DNA from: Chromera velia
Lineage: Eukaryota; Sar; Chromeraceae
Length of the DNA stretch: 19,422 nt
Assembly (NCBI GenBank): GCA_018398765.1
Contig: JAHBMJ010003930.1
Location: 65,972 to 85,393 of the forward strand
Direction of reading: 5' to 3'
The notes beneath the pieces are model-generated. The model did not search any database and was not told the origin of the DNA. It was given only the letters and a program-made list of their open reading frames with translations. The position numbers and the translations under genes were made by a program. Below, piece after piece: positions 1-10,607 of the stretch (position 1 is its first letter; each line of letters starts with the position of its first letter).

Positions 1-309
1 GGGGGGGGGGGGGCTGGATAGTATCTCTCAGCGATGGGGATCTGATCTGGTGTCTCTGCAAAGCAGTGCTTGTGTGTGCAAATCTGCCGTTTTCATGTGT
101 TTTCATGAAGGAGTCGAATGAGATCTCGGGGGGGGGGGGGGGGCATCGGGAGAGGGCGTATCTTAAAGAAACAGAAAGGGGGGGCATTTTGAAGCCCAAA
201 GGACCCGGAAGGAAAACAGGACGGTCTCTGTATGGATCTTGCCGAATGGCTTTCACTCTTTTGAAGACATGAAAAAACACAATTTGTCTTTCTTCCTCAC
301 TGCCTGCAG
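1..309 (+). other. Probable intron with poly-G runs
   Basis: No supported exon was seen here. The stretch holds a run of 13 G at 1-13 and 16 G at 128-143, and ends in the polypyrimidine tract and AG (308-309) used by the exon that follows. It is best read as intron of the plus-strand gene ending at 1072. Confidence 0.45.
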
Positions 310-1072
310 ACTGTATGGTCCCCCCGACACTGCCGAGACAGGAGGAGAGGAGCAGGGGGCTAGCTTGGAGAAGAAGCAGAAAGAAAAGGAAAACGGAAGA
401 CCCCCCACGCCTCCCCAATCGTCCGCGGCAACCGATGGTTCCTCCTCCCTTTTTTCCTTCTCCTTTGCGGCTGGAAAGACGGGGGCTGGAGGAACAGAGG
501 GAGACAGGGAGAAGGGGCAGGGAGACAGTGAGGTTGCAGACGGAGACAGGGAGCTGAGGGATCTGAAACAATCCCGAAGCAGACCAAACTCTGCAGGTGG
601 GGATGACGGAGGGACAGCCACAGCCATGGGAGGAGCCCCGCCGATTCCTGCGGGGTGGGGCGCTTCGTCTGCCTCCGGTGGTTCTGGAGGTGGGGGGGGG
701 AGCTTTCTTTCCTCCCGTTTTCTGGGATTGTTCCCCACTTCTTTGTCTCAGCAATCGCAGCCGCCGCAGGGAGGAAGCGGTCCGCCCAGCGAGGGTACAG
801 TGGGAGACGGGGAGAAGGAGAAGGAGACGATTTTGGAGAGGGAAAAGAAGAGGAAGACGGAGGCTCTGGAGCTCTTGGCGTCTCTGTCAAGTTTGTCCTG
901 TACTTTTGCGCCTGTTCTGGGGCCCATGGATGGCGACTCCGCCAGGCAACGCGGGTGGGGGGGGCCTGCCCCCGACCTCCGGGTTGGAGATGTGCCGCGG
1001 CTGCTGGAAGAGTACCGACAGATGGCATCGCTCTGTATGCGATTTCGCAGACATTTGGAAGCGTTCCAGTGA
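310..1072 (+). CDS. Last exon of a low-complexity protein, 5' partial
   Basis: This is the 3' exon of a plus-strand gene that enters from the left. A pyrimidine-rich tract ending in CTGCCTGCAG at 300-309 makes a good acceptor. The exon starts with the third base of a split codon, and the frame runs about 253 codons to TGA at 1070-1072. The encoded region is low complexity: a charged Lys/Glu stretch, Pro/Ser-rich segments, a Gly/Ser run (SGGSGGGGGSF), and then a more charged, helix-prone part. The protein ends in an amphipathic segment, LLEEYRQMASLCMRFRRHLE. I do not recognise a family. The final helix has a faint look of helical tails such as the SRP54 M domain, but this is too weak to name. 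A 247-codon minus frame (360-1103) is a shadow: it lacks splice signals and is dominated by Pro/Ser from antisense reading. Confidence 0.55.
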
Positions 1073-2284
1073 CCGAAAGCAGCCTGAGGGAAAGGTTATA
1101 CACCAGGTTGCACTGGGTTTTAGAAAAGCTGCAGCCGGTAGCTGCGGGAGCTTGTACACAAAATTGTACGGATGGGAAATCATGGAATGCTTAGTTTGTG
1201 TGGGTTTTAACACATCTTAGTAAATTTTATGAACCGTATTTCTATGAAAGCATCCTATAAAAAATATTATTGACAGTTTTCTTGTATAAACCTTAAAATT
1301 TTAATTTGTATATATTTTAATTAAGCTCGGCTTAATTTAAGTTAAATTCTGTTGTTCAACTGTTGTTGTCTAGGTCGTTATATATTGTTTGCAGTGTTAT
1401 ACTCGTACACTATACGTTACACGTTTAATTTTTAAGTAATTTTGGTGTGTGAGCCCACAAAGCAGCTAGAGGCCTAGAGTAACGTAATAGAGTTAGAGCT
1501 AGGGTTTGAAATGATAATATAATATCCCAGGCCTTTTTACTAGGCTGTTAACAATCTAGTGAACAATGGCGACACCTTGACTTAGCGCGCGGGAAAGGCT
1601 AGCGCAGAACCAATCAATCAATTCTAAAGCCCGATCGAGGTAGTGCGCGAAGCGCCGAGGCCGCCCCGAGACGAATCAAATTCAATCAATCATGCAACTC
1701 GGCAAACCCAGAAAAATTCTAGTCAGAAAAGGAAATGTAGACAACTGTCCATGCATGCAAGACCAAAGTTGTTCAAACTTCAAAATCATTTGAGTTTTGA
1801 AGTTGAAAGCTGACTGATAAAAGTACGCAATTCGCCCATTGCGTACAATAAACAAAGGAAGGCAAACGACACAAAACGGTCCAACTAGTGGTCCAAGTAC
1901 GTGTGAAAACGATGCGGTTGCGATAGGGTGCGGTCACATGCATGCATGATCATGCATGCATGCAATGGAGACCAAGATCGTTCATGCAAAGGGGTCGACA
2001 GAAGCATTCCAGTAAGTTTCTCCCCTCTTTCCTTCACCGCACGCAAAAGAGGGACGCAGCGAGCGCTCTCCTCCTACCTCTTCCTTCTGATCTTCCATCG
2101 TTTTATATGTCTCGCAGTTTTAAATGCCCCCTCCCAGCACCCTCTACAGTCACAAAGCGAGGAGAAGAGCAACTGCGCAGCATGACCAGAAGCATGCAAT
2201 CAGAAAGCAAGGAGACCGAACTTCAGCAAAATCAAAACGGGGCTCCGATATGATGAACACTTGGAAGTCATTCTTTCGCTCTGT
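1073..2284. other. Convergent intergenic region, no gene seen
   Basis: The genes on either side point toward this gap, so it should hold two 3' ends and no promoter for either neighbour. About 1210-1560 is very AT-rich. A more GC-rich patch lies at 1580-1680, and I found no tRNA or other structured RNA in it. TGCATGCA sites occur at 1752-1759 and, densely, at 1939-1964. The short frames at 1928-2250 are overlapping and low in information, and I do not call them genes. Confidence 0.5.
1937..1962. repeat. 26-bp perfect palindrome of TGCATGCA units
   Basis: The sequence reads identically on both strands around a central GATC at 1948-1951, and every base pair in 1937-1962 matches. It contains TGCATGCA at 1939-1946 and 1953-1960, with a further copy at 1957-1964 just overrunning the palindrome. 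It could form a cruciform or act as a multi-site protein-binding block. Confidence 0.85.
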
Positions 2285-4366
<2,082 letters not shown>

Positions 4367-4494
4367 TCTGAAGGAAGATGGGAAGAAGGAAGTCAAGTCA
4401 AGGCGCGTGTTCTACCCCTTCCCTGCACACGATCGCACACGTGATGCGCTTCAGCTTGAGAAAGTGCGCAAAACTGAAGCACACGCACTCAAGG

Positions 4495-4505
4495 TATATA
4501 TATAT
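4495..4505 (-). promoter_or_regulatory. TATA-like element upstream of the MYND gene
   Basis: An alternating TA run of 11 bases lies about 130 bases upstream of the chosen start codon on the minus strand. It fits a core promoter by position and sequence only. It could equally be a short dinucleotide repeat. Confidence 0.3.
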
Positions 4506-4591
4506 GCTTCTGCCGTCTCCGCAAGCAAGTGTCTGTGTCGTGAGACTGAGAAATTGACACTATATTGACACTTCATGCAATGATCGCGCCT

Positions 4592-4740
4592 CCCCATGCA
4601 TGCAACCGCGATGCAACCGCGCGGTTCTCTCAAAATCTCTCAAATACTCTCAAATTAACCTGTTTCAAAAAAAAAAAAATCTGCATGTGGTCTGTATCGG
4701 TTATTAATTGCATGCATGGCCGGTGCGTGCATGCATGCAC
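4592..4740. promoter_or_regulatory. Cluster of TGCATGCA sites
   Basis: TGCATGCA occurs at 4597-4604, 4709-4716, 4728-4735 and 4732-4739. The cluster lies between the start of the MYND gene (minus) and the next locus, where a promoter is expected. This palindrome is a known binding motif of some ApiAP2 transcription factors in apicomplexans. Its use here is inferred. Confidence 0.4.
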
Positions 4741-4878
4741 GTAGCGATCAATATACGTACGTGTACGTACAATGTCATCGACATACATTTCTATATTAAT
4801 ATCTTACACTACCGTGTACACATAGAGCGGTGTACAGCTTTCTTTGCCAACGCTTTCGAAGCCGTTCGATCAGACAGG

Positions 4879-6899
4879 ATGCCGCTACCTCTCACGTCTG
4901 CAGATGTACTTGAGGGCCGTAGCTTTCGCGATATCTCAAAGCTTCACTGTGGTCAGGTTCTTCAGACGCCTGCATAGAGAGCGCAAGACAGTGCGGGAGG
5001 GATTTCCATTCCTCCCCTGCTCTCTTCCGGCGTGATCAAGAGCTTCTCCAACGTACCGGTGAAGGCGAGCCATACTGCACTGCCTTCTGATGGAGTTGCT
5101 GCAAAGAACAAAACCGATTTGAACCTTGGGACATCTCCTCAGGCATGCATGCTTTGTCCCACTGTAGAAGGTAAGTAGATTGGTGGTTTGAACCGACTTA
5201 GCGTTTCCTTTCTCTGCAGACAGAGGACAGGCAGGTGGGCAGATAGACAGGTAGACAGACAGATAAATGGGCAGACGGACAGAGGGACGGAGGAATCAAC
5301 GACAGACAGAGCATGTGTACGAACAAACAGCTGGACAGGCCGGCAGAAAGGTAGATGGACGGACAGAGGGACGGAGGAATCAACGACAGACAGAGCATGT
5401 GTACGAACAAACAGCTGGACAGGTCGGCAGAAAGGTAGATGGACGGACAGAGGGACGGAGGAATCAACGACAGACAGAGCATGTGTACGAACAAACAGCT
5501 GGACAGGCCGGCAGAAAGGTAGATGGACGGACAGAGGGACGGAGGAATCAACGACAGACAGAGCATGTGTACGAACAAACAGCTGGACAGGCCGGCAGAA
5601 AGGTAGATGAAGGGACAGAGGGACGGAGGAATCAACGACAGACAGAGCATGTGTACGAACAAACAGCTGGACAGGCCGGCAGAAAGGTAGATGAACGGAC
5701 AGAGGGACGGAGGAATCAACGGACAGATACAGCATGTGTACGAACAAACAGCTGTACGTTGTCGAAATTGCTTTTCTGCACCCCTTTTTGCCGCAACATC
5801 AAGTGCATGGATTGCGTAAGTTCACCCACACTATGACCAGGCATGCATGTTTCGGCATCTGCATTTCATGCATACATGATCTTGCAGGCCGGGAGACTAT
5901 GGGCAGGAGGCCAATCCTTCTCCCTCGTCTTCAACTTCGGCATCCTCTTCGTCTTCTTCTTCGTCCTCGTCCCCTTCGAACGCGCCGCCAAGCTTGCAGA
6001 CAGTCAGTGTATGGATGAGTGAGTATGCATGTTGAATTCTTCCAGAAGCATGTATTGAAAGCGTGTGAGAGCTGTACGTCAATGTCTGATGCATTTCATA
6101 GCTGAAGGACTTCTTGACGGCTCGACTTGAGGATTTCCAGGTTGTACGGGTGTACCTAGATTGACCCTCCTCCTAGCAATCGAGGCGTTTCTCCCGTCAC
6201 CGTTCTCCGACTTGGTGGCTAACATGAACATCATCACATTCGGAGGGTCCTCTTTTTTCGGCCTTGCTGAGAGACTTGTCTGACTTTGTACCCATCATTT
6301 GCGTGTGGTTTTCTTTTCTTGTATAAGGTTGCATGCCGGTTTCTCTTTTCCCTCCTGCAGCCGCAGGGGGGGAGGAAGGTGACCATCGGAGAGAGCACCC
6401 AAGGCCTGCGTGACCATAGACTCTTCGGCAACGTCAGCTGCTGCGCCCCCCTTGATGAAACTCTTTGCCAGGGGGACCTTCCTTCCTTCCTTCCTTCCTT
6501 CCTTCGTTCGGTTATGTTGTTCTTTGTTTGTGCACTTATTCAATTTTCTCATCGTTTGTTTCTTTTGTATCTTTTCCTTATTTACTTGTTTGTTCTTTCT
6601 CCAACTCGTTTACTTGTCTTTCAGTGTTTTTTCCTTTGTTCTATCGTTTTTCTTTTTCTCTGTGTTGCTTTTGGTTTTTTGTTTCTCCAACTCCGCACGG
6701 GATCTCGCGTCTACTTCCTCTTCATCTCCGTCGATCGATCGACCTCTCCTTCCAAGGGTTGCGCTCTCGCTCCACTGGCGGACGGTTCAATCACTCCCCC
6801 CTCCATTCCCGGACGGAGCACCTCTCTGGAGACCCAAACCTGCTGGCCGTCTACTCCGACCCCCTCTTTGCTGACCTCAACTACGATACACTACGATAG
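4879..6899 (+). CDS. Unresolved spliced locus, plus strand favoured
   Basis: Candidate plus exons are: one ending at 5170 (GAAG|GTAAGTAG); 5752-5815 (donor GTAAGT); 5888-6018 (acceptor CTTGCAG, donor GTGAGT); 6141 to about 6277; one from 6361 (acceptor CCCTCCTGCAG); and a last exon 6757-6899 ending in TAG. Phases agree from 5170 through 6141. The predicted protein has Cys pairs (CMLC, RCRNC), a Ser run of about 20 residues and the C-terminus VYSDPLFADLNYDTLR. Weak points: the start codon is unclear because of an in-frame stop at 4975, the 5752 acceptor is poor, and no donor fits after 6361. On the minus strand, 5104-4965 follows a very good acceptor (TTTTGTTCTTTGCAG), and other minus frames here also look protein-like. 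I recognise no family; treat strand and exons as provisional. Confidence 0.3.
5262..5751. repeat. 84-bp minisatellite, six copies
   Basis: The word GCATGTGTACGAAC starts at 5311, 5395, 5479, 5563, 5647 and 5732, giving a period of 84 except for one extra base in the last step. Units differ by only a few substitutions. Because 84 is divisible by 3, frames stay open through the array on both strands and create long spurious ORFs. The unit is purine-rich (GACAGACAG, GAGGGACGG), so it would be a pyrimidine-rich intron if the locus is read on the minus strand. Each copy contains AACAAACAG|CT, the same context as the proposed acceptor at 5751. Confidence 0.9.
6477..6504. repeat. (CCTT)7 microsatellite
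   Basis: Seven CCTT units begin directly after the protein-like stretch from 6361. They open a T-rich tract that runs to about 6710, which looks like the body of a plus-strand intron, although no GT donor is visible at its start. Confidence 0.85.
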
Positions 6900-7061
6900 A
6901 GTCGCGACTGTCTGCATACACTAAGGTCGGTCAAGCCGCATCTCTGATAGCAAGTCACTCGGCAAAAATTGCGGGGTACTCTGGGCTTCCAGTGTAGTGC
7001 AAATTTTTGCTTCGATGAGAGCCTTGGCCGACGTGGGAGGGGGGGAAGGGGGGGCGGTACA

Positions 7062-7172
7062 CATATGCGCGAACCCGCGGAACCCCGCGGCGTCAGACGC
7101 GCACCCACCCACACACACACACACGCGCATATGCGCGAACCTGCGGAACCCCGTGCGCTCAGACGCGCACTC
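7062..7172. repeat. Imperfect direct repeat, 66-bp offset
   Basis: A block beginning CATATGCGCGAACC and running through TCAGACGCGCAC occurs at 7062 and again at 7128. The copies are separated by a short CA-rich run and differ at a few positions. The offset of 66 bases keeps frame. Confidence 0.75.
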
Positions 7173-7250
7173 ACGCTCAGGGGGGGAGTTGGGGATGGCT
7201 GGCTCTGGCTTGCGCCCTTCAACGTTGTGTTCGTTCTTTGATCGATCCAG

Positions 7251-8490
7251 CATGCAAGAGGCCACGGGGAATGATTCAGCCGTAGTGAGTGGTTGCTCTT
7301 TCATGGCCCTCTGTTTGTATGAGTCTCTTACGGTTTCCCATGTGTGTATGAGCATCAATGAAACTTTCTTGGCTCCCTGTCTCTCTCTGCACCCTGCTCC
7401 TCCTTTAATCCTCCGGCGGCACTTTCTGTGGAGAGAAGTCTCGGGATCTTGTCTTCAAGAAGCCCGGGCACACGAACGGATGTGCGGACACGGAGTTTTT
7501 ATTTTTTTGTTCTTTTTTATGTTGCTTCTTTGTTTGTTTTTCAGTTTTTTATGTTTCTTTTTGTTTGTTCTTATTCTTTTTTTTTTTTTGTCTGACCTTC
7601 CATCAACCCAACCCCTGGTCATCTTTTCTGTTACCTTCCTGCCCTTCTCTTCTCTCTCCCTCCTCTTCTGCCTTCTGAAAGCGACTGCAACGTGTCAGAC
7701 CAGGGGTACAGCGGCTGAACCTTGATGGTTCGTGCAGGCAACTGGAGGCTTCAACGTGCCGGGGGGCGGTTTTCTCGCTTCTCCTTTCTTCGGGGGGTTC
7801 CCCGCTCCTGCAGTCTTGCGCGTGCCAGCTAGACAAACAGGTACGCACATTTTGTCTGCATTAGATTCGTGTGAGTGCTGAATGGAGTCAGCGGGGGAAA
7901 CAGCAAAACCAAACTAGTGTGAAGTCGAGCACGCAGGCTGGAGGGTGGGAGAAAGCCAGGGAGAGAAGAATAAAAAAAAATACATGGGGGCACACGTATG
8001 CCGACAGTCGCATACTTAGATATTTAATCCAACAGAAAAGGCAGAGAAAACCCCTCCCCGCCCAGCTGCTTTTCTGCCCTGCTTCAAGACTTTTCATTGT
8101 GCATCGGAGAATGAACTGCATTGAAGTGATGTATACAGGAGATAGATTGACGACTCCTGAGTCCGTTTCACTATGTTGACCTCGCTTTGAAAGCTGCAAA
8201 TCTGCAGAAGAAGAAGAATGCAGAAGAATAATGCCAGTGTTCTTCTTACCTCGGAGTCCCTCTTTCTCCCTCTGAACCACGAGGGCTTCTCTTTGATGAC
8301 ACTTTGTGTTGCTGTCACATTTCTCTTCAGCTCTCCCAACTCACTTGCGCAGACAACGACCCACCTTAATTTTGTGCCTCTTGCAGGTCCTCAGGGAGGC
8401 ACCGTGACAGCTCCAGTGCTTTCACCGGCTTCCACCCCTCTGTGCTGGCAAAGTCCCCGACGCTCTCCCCAGTCTGCGACGCTCTCCCCA
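7251..8490 (+). CDS. Candidate small exons upstream of the OLD TOPRIM exon
   Basis: Three short plus exons have good signals. The first, 7251-7284 (acceptor TTGATCGATCCAG, donor GTGAGTGG), contains ATG at 7252. The second is 7738-7840, with donor ACAG|GTACGC. The third starts at 8387 after the strong acceptor GTGCCTCTTGCAG and ends either at 8471 or at 8490, because a short duplication repeats the donor. Phases agree at every junction (0/0, 1/1, then 2 into 8642 or 0 into 8669). The encoded stretch is Gly/Pro/Ala/Ser-rich (GGFNVPGGGFLASPFFGGF) and looks like linker. Without splicing, the third exon would stop at TGA 8494-8496. No ATPase motif is present. Minus frames across 8283-8637 are a serious alternative. 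Confidence 0.3.
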
Positions 8491-8641
8491 GTGTGAGAGC
8501 AGGCATGGAAGGCACCAGTGGGAGCAAAGCAGTCGAGATAGAAAGAGAGAGGAAGAGGGAGAGAGACAGAGACAGGGACAGATCTTGAAGTAGGAGTCCG
8601 CCCCAACGGACTCATCCTGCGGCTTCCGCTTTGTCATCTAG

Positions 8642-9074
8642 TGCCTGCGCCTGGTCGTTTTTGTGGGAGGTTGTTGAGGCGGGGGGGAAATCTAACCTTC
8701 CAGACCTCGTGACTGCGTTCCGGGAACAAGGAATTCCTTGGGTTGTGCTGATCGATGCGGATGCACACGAGACGGGGGAAATAGAAAAGATCGACGACCC
8801 TCAGGGGACGTTTTTCTGGGACCGTACCGCGAAGGATCTTGAGGGGGCATTCGGGAGGACGAAGACGAAGAAGGGAAAGGAAGCCTTTAAAGCAAAGTTG
8901 CACCACATCCTTTCTGCACTTCAAGACCCCACAAGCAAGTTCCATGGTCTGATCCAGTTCCTGCTCGAGAGCGGGGCCATGGCGGCTGCTCCTCCGGAAG
9001 GTTCCGATCTCGATGAGAAAGAGGCAGAGGACGACGAAGAAGACGATGAGGAAGGAGGACGACGAAGACGATGA
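8642..9074 (+). CDS. OLD-family TOPRIM nuclease domain, last exon
   Basis: The exon begins after CTTTGTCATCTAG (AG at 8640-8641) and runs in frame to TGA at 9072-9074. It encodes WEVVEAGGKSNLPDLV, then REQGIPWVVLIDADAHETG, then DRTAKDLEGAFG. In OLD-family (overcoming lysogenization defect) ATP-dependent nucleases, the TOPRIM half carries a GGKSN loop, a beta strand ending in DxD (here DAD) that binds metal, and a later DLE. All three are present in the right order. The first catalytic Glu of TOPRIM should lie in an earlier exon and was not found. No N-terminal ABC-type ATPase is visible anywhere upstream, so the gene is either very divergent, longer than it looks, or a fragment. After about residue 110 the protein becomes acidic and then ends abruptly as GGRRRR. 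An alternative acceptor at 8668 would start the exon at VVEAGG. Confidence 0.75.
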
Positions 9075-9234
9075 GACAGAGGAAGATGAAGAGGAAGAGG
9101 CAGAGAAAGAGGACGACGAAGAAGACGATGAGGGAGAGGGTGGCGATGACGAGGATGTTGGGGAAGAGGAGGGGGGGGAGACAGGAGCATCTTCATCAGC
9201 ATCAGCATCAGCATCGACAGTGTCAAAGCAGTAA
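9055..9234 (+). other. Out-of-frame acidic and Ser/Ala tail
   Basis: One base out of register with the TOPRIM frame, an open frame continues the same acidic composition: runs of EDDE and EEEE, then ASSSASASASTVSKQ and TAA at 9232-9234. A 25-base segment at 9028-9052 recurs almost exactly at about 9109-9133, so this is a slippage-prone repeat. A single-base difference in GGAAGGAGG at 9050-9058 would join the frames. I read it as the likely true C-terminus, broken by an indel or assembly error. Confidence 0.5.
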
Positions 9235-10607
9235 CGCGGGGTGGGGTGGACAGGAAGAGAGCATGCATGGTCTCGTCAGAAGAAGAGTAAGGGGGAGAGA
9301 AAAGCTGCAACGGTTGTGCTTGCACGCAGCAACTCGGCAGCTTGTTTCAGACCTTTCTCCCAACTCTGAGTCAGAAAAGAGAATGTCCCGGAAAGTGCAG
9401 AAGCTTCTTACCGATGTTGCAGTCCCCTCAGCTACCCTAGAGTCCTAGACCTAGAGTTGATTGAGTACCCTCGCAACTGAGACCAAATCAATGACAAGCA
9501 AAGAAAATGCCTTTCCTGATCTGTTTGTCTTCTGATCAGTCGGCAACTTGAATGAAGAAAAAAAGTTTGCCGGGAGAAACACAGAAAAACCAAAGGGAAA
9601 AGGAAAAAAAAAAGAAAGAAAACACGTGGACGAAAGAAAGATAACATAACAAAAATCGATGGACACGTGAAGAAAAGAAGAAAACGCGAGCAACAACAAA
9701 ATCTTTTCCTGCATTCAGATTATTCATATCCTAGATAAGATTGGGCTTACCATCGAGCAACATCGAGCATGCAAGCAATCTAGCAACCAACTTTGTACTA
9801 CTAGTATGAGAAGTTGATTTAATGTCATTTACGTTACAACTATTTTTTTCTAAACAACCCCACTATTCTCAATAATTCAAAATCTACTAGCCATATCACA
9901 GTAAAAAAACAATTGAATTAAAGCTAATTATCGCTTAATTTTTTTTTTATGATGTTAAGTGACAAACAACTGTTGTTCAAGTGTTGTATAACTGTTGCTT
10001 TGGTGTTGCATAAAAAAAAGAAAGAAAAAAACAATTAAAGTCTTTTTTTTTTTTTTGTGATACGCCGCGAAAACTTGTAAATAAAGCAAGCCTTTTTGGT
10101 AAGTGTAAGACCCATCAAACTCCGCTAAATAGGTTGTAGCACCACTCAAAGAAAGATAATAATGATTATTGCATTTCAGAGTAGATTTTAAATCATATTC
10201 ACTTCTAGATTCACTTTTTAAGACTTATATTTAATAAGAGAATTCTTACCGGTCAATTCAACTAGCAAGTCAAGGGTATAGATAACATGGTAAATTTAAC
10301 TTTCAAAAAAACTTAGTTTAGTTTACACTTTAAATTTGAATGTACCGGGAAAAAAACGTACATCTTATAGCGGCTTACTTAGAATGTTACTTTGAATTCA
10401 ATTTATTATTATTCAAAAGACCAGCAATTGACCTAGAAATCCCCGTATCTAGAATGCATACGTACGGTAACGTACCCACTGCAGGCTCCTTCATTTCAAG
10501 TTCTGTACAAGCCGATTCTGTAGACCGTTCATGCACGCTAAGCAGCACGTACACGAAGACATACATCTAGACAGACATCTCGTGACACTATGAGCGCCTC
10601 AGCAAGT
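9235..10607. other. AT-rich intergenic region
   Basis: No gene was seen. About 9540-10440 is AT-rich, with A and T homopolymers at 10010-10060 that could pair with each other. The word CAACTGTTGTTCAA near 9968 resembles a stretch near 1350, which hints at a dispersed repeat. The neighbours are tail to tail here (plus gene on the left, minus gene on the right), so it should contain 3' ends and not promoters. Confidence 0.4.

Larger units (their letters stand above)
4367..4878. other. AT-rich flank of the MYND gene
   Basis: No gene was seen. The stretch holds the TATA-like run and the TGCATGCA cluster. It also has a run of 13 A near 4666-4679, repeated CTCTCAAAT words at 4625-4655, and GTACGT-rich DNA near 4750-4770. 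Confidence 0.4.

Noticed and set aside
360-1103. 247-codon minus frame
   Set aside because: Pro/Ser/Arg-rich shadow of the plus exon, with no splice signals.
5139-5747. 202-codon minus frame across the minisatellite
   Set aside because: It is open only because the repeat unit is 84 bases, a multiple of three. The product is a repeated low-complexity peptide.
9432-9727. Three overlapping Phe/Leu-rich minus frames
   Set aside because: They are antisense of an A-rich stretch; the composition is that of homopolymer DNA.
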